From contig HG000333.1 in NCBI GenBank assembly GCA_000436975.1, positions 47,371 through 72,566 on the forward strand: a stretch of 25,196 bases of DNA, read 5' to 3'. Position 1 is the first letter of the stretch. Every line of letters begins with the position of its first letter. This DNA comes from Clostridium sp. CAG:1000 (GTDB lineage: Bacteria; Bacillota_I; Bacilli_A; RF39; UBA660). The position numbers and the translations under genes are program-made. Positions 15,618 to 22,575 of this stretch are shown here, one piece after another. The notes under the pieces are model-generated. The model ran no database searches, was not told the DNA's origin, and saw only the letters and a program-made list of their open reading frames with translations.

Positions 15618-15818
15618 ATGAAAAAGGGAATACATCCAGTACAAAAAATATGTAAAGTTAAATGTGCTTGTGGGAATGAATTTGAAGTTAAATCATCAAA
15701 AGAAGAAATTCAATTAGAATCTTGTAATAAATGTCATTCATTCTATACAGGTAAATTTAAAACTGTTAAAACAGGAAATGTACAAAAATTCAAAGATAAA
15801 TATGGAATCACTGATTAA
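15618..15818 (+). CDS. rpmE: 50S ribosomal protein L31, zinc-binding type
   Basis: A 66-residue large-subunit protein. MKKGIHPV at the start and GKFKTVKTGNVQKFKDKYG at the end are diagnostic. It is the zinc-binding (C+) form, with CxC at C16 and C18 and CxxC at C36 and C39. The C+ form is often exchanged for a C- paralogue under zinc starvation; no paralogue is visible here. The start at 15618 follows an excellent AGGAGG. The in-frame ATG at 15600 would translate the Shine-Dalgarno itself and is rejected. The end overlaps a terminator. Confidence 0.96.
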   Translation: MKKGIHPVQKICKVKCACGNEFEVKSSKEEIQLESCNKCHSFYTGKFKTVKTGNVQKFKDKYGITD

Positions 15819-15832
15819 TAGTGATTTTTTAT
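15806..15832 (+). terminator. Terminator at the end of rpmE
   Basis: AATCACT (15806-15812) pairs with AGTGATT (15820-15826) around a 7-nt loop, followed by a T-run. It overlaps the rpmE stop codon. Confidence 0.85.
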
Positions 15833-15847
15833 TTAAGTGAGGTTTTT

Positions 15848-16111
15848 ATGTTAATAAACAAACAAGAAATTAATATAGATGATCTTTTTGATGATAAATA
15901 TATGCATAAGAATATAGGAAACGATATATACTTAAACGATTATCAAATTCAAGTGTTAATGAAATATAAAATAAATCCTTATGAGTGTTCTTCTATAAAT
16001 GATTTGATGTTTAGGGTAGATGATATATTGTTAGATGAGGACGCGGAGGATTTAGAATTAGTAGCAAAAGAATTATCTGAATTTAATTATTATACAAACA
16101 CGGACAAGTAA
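15848..16111 (+). CDS. Small acidic protein of unknown function
   Basis: An 87-residue acidic, cytoplasmic protein with no signal or TM segment, not assigned to a named family. It has a central predicted helix YQIQVLMKYKINPYECSS and an acidic C-terminal half, DDILLDEDAEDLELV, followed by ELSEFNYYTNTDK. I have the impression that similar short proteins occur in other low-GC gut Bacillota, but cannot verify this. The start at 15848 is preferred over the in-frame GTG at 15821: GTGAGG (15837-15842) lies just upstream, and 15821 lies in the rpmE terminator. It is closed by its own terminator, and may be transcribed by read-through from rpmE. Confidence 0.75.
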   Translation: MLINKQEINIDDLFDDKYMHKNIGNDIYLNDYQIQVLMKYKINPYECSSINDLMFRVDDILLDEDAEDLELVAKELSEFNYYTNTDK

Positions 16112-16127
16112 ATAAGCTTGTCTTTTT
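16102..16127 (+). terminator. Terminator after the 87-aa gene
   Basis: GACAAG (16103-16108) pairs with CTTGTC (16117-16122), with a T-run at 16123-16127. It overlaps the stop codon of the preceding gene. Confidence 0.8.
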
Positions 16128-16152
16128 AACATTTTAATTTAATCATAAAAAT

Positions 16153-16181
16153 TTCACATAATATTCACATTGTGTTATTAT
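16153..16181 (+). promoter_or_regulatory. Two-component promoter with TTCACA direct repeats
   Basis: TTCACA occurs at 16153-16158 and 16164-16169, an 11-bp period. The first copy is 17 bp from TATTAT (16176-16181), which is preceded by TGT and so is an extended -10. Direct TT(A/C/T)A(C/T)A repeats at about 11-bp spacing are the classic binding pattern of Bacillus PhoP, an OmpR-type regulator. The adjacent genes encode just such a pair, so autoregulation is a reasonable inference. Confidence 0.6.
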
Positions 16182-16202
16182 ATTATTTGCAGAGGTGATT
16201 GA

Positions 16203-16856
16203 ATGAAAGTCTTAATTGTTGATGATGAAAAATTAATAAGAGACGTTATAAAAGAATATTGTCTTGGAAATAAATATGAAATATTGGAAGCAGATAATGG
16301 CATAGATGCAATAAAGAAAGCGGCAGAAGCAGATATAATTGTAATGGACATAATGATGCCTAAAATGGATGGGTTTACTGCATATAAAGAAATTAAAAAA
16401 AAGTATAATACACCCACTATTATTTTGTCAGCTAGAGGAGAAGAATATGATAAATTAGTAGGCTTTGATTTAGGAATAGATGATTACATGACTAAACCAT
16501 TTAGTCCAAAAGAATTAATAGCAAGAATAAATGCAGTATGTAAGAGATATAAAAAAGATGAAAATTTTTTTGAATATAAAGGTTTAAAGGTGGACTACCT
16601 AGGTCACTGTGTATTTATAGATGGTAATGAAATAAATTTAACACCCAAAGAATATGATCTTTTAGTATATTTTATTAAAAATAAAGGAATAGCACTGTCA
16701 AGAGAACAACTACTTAATAAAATTTGGAATTATGATTATTTTGGAAATGATAGAACTATTGATACACATATAAAAATGCTAAGAAATAATTTAAGAGAAT
16801 ATAGAAACTTAATAATAACGGTTAGAGGAATGGGGTATAAATTTGATTGCAAATAA
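16203..16856 (+). CDS. OmpR/PhoP-family response regulator
   Basis: A 217-residue DNA-binding response regulator. The receiver domain covers residues 1-115, with the acidic pocket D7-D8, phosphoacceptor D49 (VMDIMMPKMDG), S76 and K98 (MTKPF). A winged-helix effector domain follows (about 122-217), with LTPKEYDLLVYFIKNKGIALSREQLL and the recognition-helix region DRTIDTHIKMLRNNLR. All phosphorylation residues are present. The Shine-Dalgarno is AGAGGTG. It overlaps the kinase gene by 14 bases, so the two are translationally coupled. The specific stimulus cannot be told from sequence; the upstream TTCACA repeats hint at a PhoP-like binding mode. Confidence 0.94.
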   Translation: MKVLIVDDEKLIRDVIKEYCLGNKYEILEADNGIDAIKKAAEADIIVMDIMMPKMDGFTAYKEIKKKYNTPTIILSARGEEYDKLVGFDLGIDDYMTKPFSPKELIARINAVCKRYKKDENFFEYKGLKVDYLGHCVFIDGNEINLTPKEYDLLVYFIKNKGIALSREQLLNKIWNYDYFGNDRTIDTHIKMLRNNLREYRNLIITVRGMGYKFDCK

Positions 16857-18228
16857 TAATAAAATTAGAAACACAGTATTAGCATTTTTTATTGCATTCT
16901 CATGCATAATTCTATTATTGTTATTTGCGATGCAGATAGGTTTATTAAATCAATACTATGAAATATATCAAACAAAGAAGCTAAATAAAATTAAAGATGA
17001 AATATTATCTAAAGATGTAATTGATGATAAATATTTAGAAGATTTGTCATATAATAATGGCATATGTATGGCTATATTTTCAAATGACAACACTGTAACA
17101 GTTGCCAATTCTTATAATAGAGGATGTGCAATAGGGGATACGAAAGCCGATTTAACATTTATAAATAAATTCATAGAAAGTGGAAAATCAGAAGATCAAA
17201 TAATTATAAAAACATATAGATTTAAAAATAATACCTTGTTAAAAGGAATAAAACTTGATGAGAACTTATATATATTTTTAAATGCACCAATTCAACCGCT
17301 AGATGCATCGCTCACTTTAATTAAAAATCAGTATATTTATATTGTTATTGCTATGTTAATAATAGCCATTTTAATTAGTTCTTTAATATCAAAAATATTA
17401 ACTGACCCAATTGTTAAAATAAGTGACTCGGCAAATAAACTTGCTAAGGGTAATTTTGATGTGACATTTCAAACAAATAGTAATATAAAGGAAATTAAAA
17501 ATCTTTCTGAAACATTAGAAAGAGCTAAAAATGAATTATCAAAAACTGATAGTTTAAGGAAAGACCTAATGGCAAATGTTGGGCATGATTTAAAAACGCC
17601 TTTAACAATGATAAAAGCATATGCTGAAATGACAAGAGATATTAATCAAAATAAAGAAAAAAGGCAAGAAAATATGAATATAATTATTGAAGAAACAGAT
17701 AGATTAACTTTGCTTGTTAATGACATATTAAACTTATCTAAACTTCAATCAGAAACATACGAATTAAAATTAGAAAAATTCGACATAAATGAGTTAATAA
17801 AGGCAATAATTAAAAGATATAAGGTTTTGATTAAAGATGAGAAATATAATTTCATATATGAAGGAACTGGTCAAGTATTTGTTAACGCTGATAAAACTAG
17901 AATTGAGCAAGTTATATATAATTTAATAAATAACGCGGTAAATTATACTGGGAATGATAAGAAGGTATATATAAATCTAAAAGAAGAAAAAAAATTTGTA
18001 AGAGTTGAGGTTATAGACACAGGAAATGGAATTAATGATGAAGATATTAAAAATATATGGAATAAATACTATCACAATGAGTTAAAACATAAAAGGAATA
18101 CTTATGGTACTGGTCTTGGTTTATCCATAGTAAAAACTATATTAGAATCACATGGATATAAATATGGGGTAAATAGTAGCAAAGGAAATGGGACAATGTT
18201 TTATTTTGAAATAAATAGAAAAAATTAA
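16843..18228 (+). CDS. Sensor histidine kinase (HAMP-HisKA-HATPase)
   Basis: Membrane sensor that phosphorylates the preceding regulator. TM1 spans about residues 12-32. An extracytoplasmic sensor loop of about 130 residues has a Cys pair (C75, C95). TM2 is at about 163-186, HAMP at about 187-235, and HisKA carries phosphoacceptor H248 in NVGHDLKTPLTMIKAYAEM. The HATPase N box is NLINNAVNY, the G1 box DTGNGI and the G2 box GTGLGLSIVK. 461 residues is normal. Translation appears to begin at TTG (16843) inside the regulator gene; the next ATG would remove TM1. All catalytic motifs are intact. No PAS domain is seen. Confidence 0.92.
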   Translation: MIANNNKIRNTVLAFFIAFSCIILLLLFAMQIGLLNQYYEIYQTKKLNKIKDEILSKDVIDDKYLEDLSYNNGICMAIFSNDNTVTVANSYNRGCAIGDTKADLTFINKFIESGKSEDQIIIKTYRFKNNTLLKGIKLDENLYIFLNAPIQPLDASLTLIKNQYIYIVIAMLIIAILISSLISKILTDPIVKISDSANKLAKGNFDVTFQTNSNIKEIKNLSETLERAKNELSKTDSLRKDLMANVGHDLKTPLTMIKAYAEMTRDINQNKEKRQENMNIIIEETDRLTLLVNDILNLSKLQSETYELKLEKFDINELIKAIIKRYKVLIKDEKYNFIYEGTGQVFVNADKTRIEQVIYNLINNAVNYTGNDKKVYINLKEEKKFVRVEVIDTGNGINDEDIKNIWNKYYHNELKHKRNTYGTGLGLSIVKTILESHGYKYGVNSSKGNGTMFYFEINRKN

Positions 18229-18235
18229 TAATAAA

Positions 18236-18244
18236 TGGTATAAT
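18236..18244 (+). promoter_or_regulatory. Extended -10 promoter of the hydrogenase gene
   Basis: TGGTATAAT (18236-18244) is a full extended -10 element, 22 bp before the start codon, with AAGGAG as Shine-Dalgarno. No convincing -35 is seen at the proper distance, which extended -10 promoters can tolerate. Confidence 0.6.
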
Positions 18245-18266
18245 TGTTTCATAAAAAGGAGTTATT

Positions 18267-19757
18267 ATGAGTAAATATAAATGCAAATGTGGCTATGAAT
18301 TTGAAAGTGAAGGCATAAAAAATGATTATGTTTGCCCTAATTGCGGAGCAAAAAGTGACGCGTTTATTAAATCAGAAGAATTAGTGGATGTAATAGATTC
18401 AATGTTGGAAGAGGTAACTGAAATAGAGACTCAAAAAATAGTTAATGAAACTATAGAAGATAAAAAAATAAAGATTAGTCCTTATAATCCGGCTATTGTT
18501 AGAATATCAGAAAAATGTATAAATTGTGGACAATGCAAAAAGACATGTGAGAACGTTGTAAATTTAAGATATGATATGAAAAAAAGCAAAGATCCTATTT
18601 GTTTGGGCTGTGGACAATGCTTATTAAATTGCCCAACTGGTGCGATTGTACCTAGATATTGCTATCATGATTTAAAAGCCACTATTTTGTCTAATGATAA
18701 AATAGTGGTGGGAATAATAGCTCCAGCTGTAAGAGTGGCTCTTGGAGAGTTATTTAATTTAAACCCTGGTGATAATGTTGAAAAGAAAATAGTAACAGCA
18801 CTTAAAAAATTAGGATTTGATTACGTTTTTGATACTGCATTTGGTGCTGATTTAACAATAATGGAAGAAGTAACCGAATTCGCAAAAAGATTAAAAGAAG
18901 GGTTAGAATTACCGCAATTCACAAGCTGTTGTCCTGCCTGGATTAAATATGCAGAAATATATCATCCGGAACTATTAAATAATATATCCACATGTAAAAG
19001 TCCAATTGGCATGCAATGTTCAATGATCAAATCATATTTTGCGGAAGAAAAGAAGTTTGATCCATCAAAGATTGTAACAGTTGCCATAACTCCATGTACT
19101 TCTAAAAAAATGGAAGCAAAAGAATATACTCCTGATATAGATTATGTTTTAACAACAAGCGAGTTTGCAATATATTTAAAAGAAGAAGACATTGATATAA
19201 GAAATTTAAGTGATAGCAACTATGACACTATTCTAGGTGATAGCAGTGGTGCAGGTGTAATATTTGGTAACACAGGCGGTGTTACCGAATCTGCGATTAG
19301 AACTTTATATAAAATGCTAACAAAAGAAAGCTTAAAAAAAGATGATTTAAATTTTGAGGAGTTGAGAGGATATAAGGGGATAAAAGAAGCAACTGTTAAG
19401 ATTAATAAGTACACAATAAAAGTTGCAGTAGTTCAACAAATGGAAAACTTAGAAACTATTCTAAAAGATAATTATTATAAAAAGTTTCATTTTATTGAAG
19501 TTATGAATTGTAAAGGCGGATGTATTGGAGGTGGGGGGCAACCTTTATGTGCTATTCCAAAACTTGATGAAGTGAGAGCTCAAAGAGCTGAAGGGTTATA
19601 CAAAATAGATAAAAAAAGGCCAAATAAATTTGCTTATAATAATAAGGAATTAAAACAATTATATAAAAATTATTTAAAAAATCCTTTAGGCGAGAAAAGT
19701 ATGAAATTATTACATACTACATATACTGATAAGAGTAATTTATTAAATGAAAAATAA
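18267..19757 (+). CDS. [FeFe] hydrogenase with N-terminal Cys4 (rubredoxin-like) domain
   Basis: Catalyses reversible H2 formation, probably venting fermentative electrons. Domains in order: a Cys4 knuckle pair CKCG (C6, C8) and CPNCG (C23, C26), an acidic linker (35-65), and a 2[4Fe-4S] ferredoxin with C84, C87, C90, C94 and C112, C115, C118, C122. The H-cluster domain follows, with L1 TSCCPAW (219-225), L2 TPCTSKKME (275-283) and L3 EVMNCKGGCIGGGGQP (411-426). Ligand cysteines are C222, C277, C415 and C419, and the proton-relay Cys C221 is kept. The usual L2 Met is Thr and L3 has N and K where A and P are common. No NADH-linked subunits or HydE/F/G maturases are next to it. 496 residues. 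It is monocistronic between a promoter and a terminator. Confidence 0.93.
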   Translation: MSKYKCKCGYEFESEGIKNDYVCPNCGAKSDAFIKSEELVDVIDSMLEEVTEIETQKIVNETIEDKKIKISPYNPAIVRISEKCINCGQCKKTCENVVNLRYDMKKSKDPICLGCGQCLLNCPTGAIVPRYCYHDLKATILSNDKIVVGIIAPAVRVALGELFNLNPGDNVEKKIVTALKKLGFDYVFDTAFGADLTIMEEVTEFAKRLKEGLELPQFTSCCPAWIKYAEIYHPELLNNISTCKSPIGMQCSMIKSYFAEEKKFDPSKIVTVAITPCTSKKMEAKEYTPDIDYVLTTSEFAIYLKEEDIDIRNLSDSNYDTILGDSSGAGVIFGNTGGVTESAIRTLYKMLTKESLKKDDLNFEELRGYKGIKEATVKINKYTIKVAVVQQMENLETILKDNYYKKFHFIEVMNCKGGCIGGGGQPLCAIPKLDEVRAQRAEGLYKIDKKRPNKFAYNNKELKQLYKNYLKNPLGEKSMKLLHTTYTDKSNLLNEK

Positions 19758-19773
19758 TTTTTTCATTTTTTTT
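19745..19773 (+). terminator. Terminator at the end of the hydrogenase gene
   Basis: A 10-bp stem (19745-19754 with 19759-19768) and a TAAT loop, running into a T tract to 19773. It overlaps the stop codon. Confidence 0.8.
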
Positions 19774-19783
19774 ATAAAAACTA

Positions 19784-19813
19784 TTGACATAAAATACTGT
19801 GGTGTGTTAATAT
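19784..19813 (+). promoter_or_regulatory. Strong promoter of the 20-kb intergenic RNA
   Basis: Consensus -35 TTGACA (19784-19789), then an extended -10 TGT-TAATAT (19805-19813) with 18-bp spacing. It follows directly after the hydrogenase terminator, but the nearest supported protein start is about 480 bp downstream. Confidence 0.75.
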
Positions 19814-19819
19814 ATATTT

Positions 19820-20273
19820 GTCCAATACAATAATTGAGAAGCCTCATTTATGTATAGTATTAATATTTGTATAAATATTAATATTGTATGGAGTATAAGT
19901 CAATTGTAAGTGAAAAAATTCTAATTTTATTTCATAATTGTATTAGATATATTATCTATTATTCTTCAATTATATGTTTATAATTAATATTAACTTATTG
20001 GTTATTTATGTATTTATCTTATTAATAATAGTTACTATCTATATACTTTTTAGAAATATATATCTTATTAAAAATAAGATTTAGAATGCTAATCTACTAA
20101 GGACAAATGATATATCGTTGAGAAAGTAAAACTCAAAAAGATTAGAAATTAAGCTAAATACTGATAATATTTAGAAGTATTTATATTAAAGTAATATTTA
20201 ATATAAATGATTCTTAATTTATTTTCGGGAAACTCGGAGCAAAGTATGTTTTATCAGAACACTTTGCTTTTTG
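19820..20273 (+). ncRNA. Candidate structured non-coding RNA or long leader, about 450 nt
   Basis: There is no convincing gene in 19758-20293. The transcript predicted from the promoter contains successive inverted repeats. TCCAATACAATA (19821-19832) pairs with TATTGTATGGA (19882-19892) with one bulge, enclosing a 10-bp hairpin (19858-19867 with 19874-19883). Further hairpins are 20062-20069/20073-20080; CTAATCT (20089-20095)/AGATTAG (20139-20145), enclosing smaller stems; 20154-20160/20168-20174; and a 12-bp stem 20179-20190/20197-20208. A GC-richer terminator hairpin closes it. Conserved cores of RNase P RNA, tmRNA and SRP RNA were looked for and not seen. High AT content makes chance stems likely, but promoter plus terminal terminator support a defined transcript. 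Alternative: a 5' leader with attenuator for the next gene. Confidence 0.5.
20238..20273 (+). terminator. Intrinsic terminator ending the candidate RNA
   Basis: AGCAAAGT (20238-20245) pairs with ACTTTGCT (20261-20268), extended inward by GTT/AAC, followed by TTTTT. It is stronger than its AT-rich surroundings and lies 20 bp upstream of the next start codon, so it either ends a small RNA or acts as an attenuator. Confidence 0.8.
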
Positions 20274-20293
20274 TGTATAAGAAGGATGGTAAT

Positions 20294-20656
20294 ATGAGAT
20301 TTAAAATAATGTTTGGGACTACCTTTATTATATTATTATATTTATTATTTTATCCGAGAACTACATACTTAAATAAATATGATAAGTCAATAACTGTTGA
20401 TTATTCTAATTTTAAATTAGAGGATAACTGCGATTGGAAATTTAAATTAGATAATGATATTATTAAATTATCAAAATCATATAACAATAAATGGGTGTTT
20501 AGTGTTAATAATAGTGGAAAAACTAGATTAACTTTCAAATGTAATAATGAAAAAAACAATTATGAAATTGTTTATATATTAAAAGTTAAAAAAAATAAAA
20601 TCTATTGGATTTCTGGGGATGCTAAGAGATTATTTGATTTTCCTAATTTATATTAA
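20294..20656 (+). CDS. Small membrane-anchored protein with a predicted beta-rich exterior domain
   Basis: Not recognised with confidence. The 120-residue product has one N-terminal TM segment (about residues 5-19) and a predicted beta-rich extracytoplasmic domain. The series CDWKFKLDNDIIKLSK, WVFSVNNSGKTRLTFKC and NYEIVYILKVKKNK resembles a small Ig-like fold. The W-x-F/Y...G-K-T-x-L-T-F pattern loosely recalls chagasin-type (I42) inhibitors, but the diagnostic loops are not clear. Two Cys (in NCDW and FKCN) could form a disulfide. The start at 20294 has AAGGA (20282-20286) upstream. An in-frame ATG at 20207 would translate through the terminator hairpin and is rejected. It lies downstream of the candidate RNA and upstream of Fic. 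Confidence 0.65.
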   Translation: MRFKIMFGTTFIILLYLLFYPRTTYLNKYDKSITVDYSNFKLEDNCDWKFKLDNDIIKLSKSYNNKWVFSVNNSGKTRLTFKCNNEKNNYEIVYILKVKKNKIYWISGDAKRLFDFPNLY

Positions 20657-20693
20657 ATATACATATTTTTTAGAAAATATGTATATTTTTTTT
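20655..20693 (+). terminator. Long terminator after the 120-aa gene
   Basis: A perfect 15-bp stem (20655-20669 with 20674-20688), 4-nt loop TTAG and a T-run to 20693. It overlaps the stop codon and separates this gene from fic. Confidence 0.88.
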
Positions 20694-20730
20694 ATATTTT
20701 GTGTTATATTTAATATAATGAGGTGTTAAT

Positions 20731-21807
20731 ATGGAACCATTTAAAATGAATATTATGGACAGGGAATACAGATGTTCAACAGAAGTGATAAAGTTATTAG
20801 GCGATGCCTTAGAAGCTTATGGCGAATATAAAGGATATTTAAAAAATATGTCATATGATTATAATAATTTTTTAGATACCCTGTTTGTAAACGAAACATA
20901 TTATTCTTTCAAAATAGATAACATGAGTATTAAAAAAGAAGATATGTTTTTTATGCCTTATAAAACAAAAAGCAATGTTACAACTGAATTTATGAATATG
21001 AGAAAAGCATTAATTGTTGGACTTACAGAATCAAGTAAATTTGGATTTGATGTTCTACTATTTAATAAGTTAAATAGAATCTTATATTCTAGTTGTAAAA
21101 AAGATAATACTACAAGGGGTAGTGGAATGCTTAGAAAAAAACAAACATTTTTATTAAAGCCTGGTTTGGCCGGATCTAGTGTTTCGTATATTCCACCCAA
21201 ACATACTGATTTAATTTTATTAATAAATGATCTAGGTAAATATTTGAATGCTGACAAAGAAAGAAATTTTGTCACCATTGCTCGATGCCACTATCAATTT
21301 GAAAAAATGCACCCTTATATGGCGGGAAATGGATTGATAGGAAGACTACTTGTGTCAATCCAAACTTCTTGCTTTAAAAAAGAACCACCATTATTATTCA
21401 TTTCAGAAAGCATGTATGCCTTGAAAAATACTTATTTTACATTGTTGAGTGATTCAAATGTTGAACAAAAAGAAAAGTTTATTAAATTCTTTTTGCAATG
21501 TATTATTGATCAATGCAATTTAAATATTAAAAAAATAAAAAAATTAAATAAAATATATAATTATGATTTAGAAAAATTTAAAACTGATATAGGTGGCACC
21601 ACAATATATAAAATTTATCCTATTATGTTAAAAAAAGTAGTGTTTACAGTTAGTGATATTGTTACTGAGAGTAAATTACATATAAATTCAGTTAATAAAG
21701 TTTTAAACAAATTAGTTGATAATGGATATTTAATTAAAAGTAAAAAAGAAGGTACTACTAGGGTAACTTATTGTTATAAAAAAGTTTATGATGTGTTTGT
21801 CATATAG
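20731..21807 (+). CDS. Fic-domain protein with altered active-site motif and C-terminal winged helix
   Basis: Fic proteins usually transfer AMP or another nucleotide monophosphate to target proteins. The Fic_N region has NETYYSFKIDN at 54-64, where class II proteins carry the inhibitory (S/T)xxxE(G/N) helix; here S59 and N64 are kept but the Glu is D63. YIPP (153-156) is the usual flap. The active motif HPFx(D/E)GNGRxxR reads HPYMAGNGLIGR (194-205): catalytic H194 stays, but the metal-binding acid is A198 and the first Arg is L202, while R205 remains. The C-terminus (about 300-350) is a winged helix (VSDIVTESKLHINSVNKVLNKL). Length and layout match Fic/winged-helix proteins. The Shine-Dalgarno is GAGGTG. 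The 3' end overlaps the convergent gene by 8 bases. Fold assignment is firm; activity is doubtful. Confidence 0.88.
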   Translation: MEPFKMNIMDREYRCSTEVIKLLGDALEAYGEYKGYLKNMSYDYNNFLDTLFVNETYYSFKIDNMSIKKEDMFFMPYKTKSNVTTEFMNMRKALIVGLTESSKFGFDVLLFNKLNRILYSSCKKDNTTRGSGMLRKKQTFLLKPGLAGSSVSYIPPKHTDLILLINDLGKYLNADKERNFVTIARCHYQFEKMHPYMAGNGLIGRLLVSIQTSCFKKEPPLLFISESMYALKNTYFTLLSDSNVEQKEKFIKFFLQCIIDQCNLNIKKIKKLNKIYNYDLEKFKTDIGGTTIYKIYPIMLKKVVFTVSDIVTESKLHINSVNKVLNKLVDNGYLIKSKKEGTTRVTYCYKKVYDVFVI

Positions 21808-22333
21808 AAGTTTCTAAGTATTCTATAACATTTAAAGCAAAGTTAAGGTTATGTTTATCAATTTTTTCAAGATAAATAATAGCCTTTTTTTGATTTTTAT
21901 TTATTATTTTTACAAGCTCATCGAAGCTGTGCTTTTTTATGTTGAATTTTTTTAGTATCAAATGATTTCTATTGTAATTATAAATGAACATTTTTTTAAA
22001 ATATTTTGTATAATATTCAACATTATCAAAGTAATATTTTGGTGACAATAATATTTTATTATATAAGTTATTAATGGTTAAAGTAGCTATGTACCTTATT
22101 AATAATTGATCAATATTAAGCAATCTTTTTAAAAAAGAAATGTATTTATCTAAATTTAAAATAATTTGATTATTAATATTAATTAATTTCTTATTTTTAT
22201 TTAAGATTGAACAAATCATAATATCATACGACTTTTTAATTAATAAATTATTTAGAAAACCATCATTATATAGACAAAGTATATCAGAACTATTATTTAT
22301 ATTTTCATCAAATATATATTTTTCAATTATCAT
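21800..22333 (-). CDS. Unrecognised 177-aa helical protein coupled to an XRE regulator
   Basis: I do not recognise this family. The product is basic, rich in Ile, Asn, Leu and Lys, apparently all-helical and cytoplasmic: no signal peptide, and hydrophobic stretches such as LLIRYIATLTINNLY are too short or polar for sure membrane segments. A central YYFDNVEYYTKYFKKMFIYN is strongly aromatic. The start overlaps the stop of the upstream XRE gene as ATGA on the minus strand, the hallmark of translational coupling, so the two probably act together. Its stop overlaps the fic stop tail to tail by 8 bases. Possible roles are a toxin-like partner or a helical sensing domain encoded apart from its HTH; there is no direct evidence for either. 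Confidence 0.72.
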   Translation of the reverse strand: MIIEKYIFDENINNSSDILCLYNDGFLNNLLIKKSYDIMICSILNKNKKLININNQIILNLDKYISFLKRLLNIDQLLIRYIATLTINNLYNKILLSPKYYFDNVEYYTKYFKKMFIYNYNRNHLILKKFNIKKHSFDELVKIINKNQKKAIIYLEKIDKHNLNFALNVIEYLETSI

Positions 22334-22575
22334 TTTTTATCGTCCTCAAAAAATTTATTAATTGGTGTCTCAAGTACAATTGAGATCTTATATAGATTGT
22401 TGATACTTATTCCCTTGTTTGTTTTCTGACTTTCAAGGCTACTTATTAATGAAACTGATACGTTTATTAGTTCGGCTAATTGTTCTTGAGTAAGTGGTTT
22501 ATGAGTCTTGTTGTACAACTTTCTATATTTTTTAATGTTGTTTCCAATAATGGTATTTAATTTTTTTTCAGTCAT
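22330..22575 (-). CDS. XRE-family HTH regulator (paralogue A)
   Basis: An 81-residue protein consisting almost only of a lambda-repressor-like HTH: IGNNIKKYRKLY, then LTQEQLAELINVSVSLISSLE (helices 2 and 3), then KTNKGISINNLYKISIVL and INKFFEDD. Between helix 1 and helix 2 it has a few extra residues (NKTHKP) compared with paralogue B. AGGAGT (complement of 22586-22591) is the Shine-Dalgarno, ten bases before the start. It is followed by the 177-aa gene with a 4-base overlap and divergent from paralogue B across 107 bp. It is likely an autoregulator of this two-gene unit, by analogy with XRE-effector operons. Confidence 0.88.
   Translation of the reverse strand: MTEKKLNTIIGNNIKKYRKLYNKTHKPLTQEQLAELINVSVSLISSLESQKTNKGISINNLYKISIVLETPINKFFEDDKK

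Noticed and set aside
19820..20273. RNase P RNA, tmRNA or SRP RNA
   Set aside because: I looked for the P4 core (GAGGAAAGTCC, ACAGAAA), the tmRNA T-arm with tag peptide, and the SRP GGAAG/GCAG loop, and saw none.
20207..20293. Upstream ATG at 20207 for the 120-aa protein
   Set aside because: The added residues would be encoded by the terminator hairpin and precede the membrane anchor; the ATG at 20294 has a proper Shine-Dalgarno.
20705..20719. TATAAT at 20714-20719 as the fic -10
   Set aside because: It would place the transcription start about at the Shine-Dalgarno, and no good -35 exists; it could only serve a leaderless transcript.
22330..22333. XRE A and the 177-aa protein as one regulator split by frameshift
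   Set aside because: XRE A ends after a complete HTH of the same length as its paralogues, and the ATGA overlap is a normal coupling arrangement.
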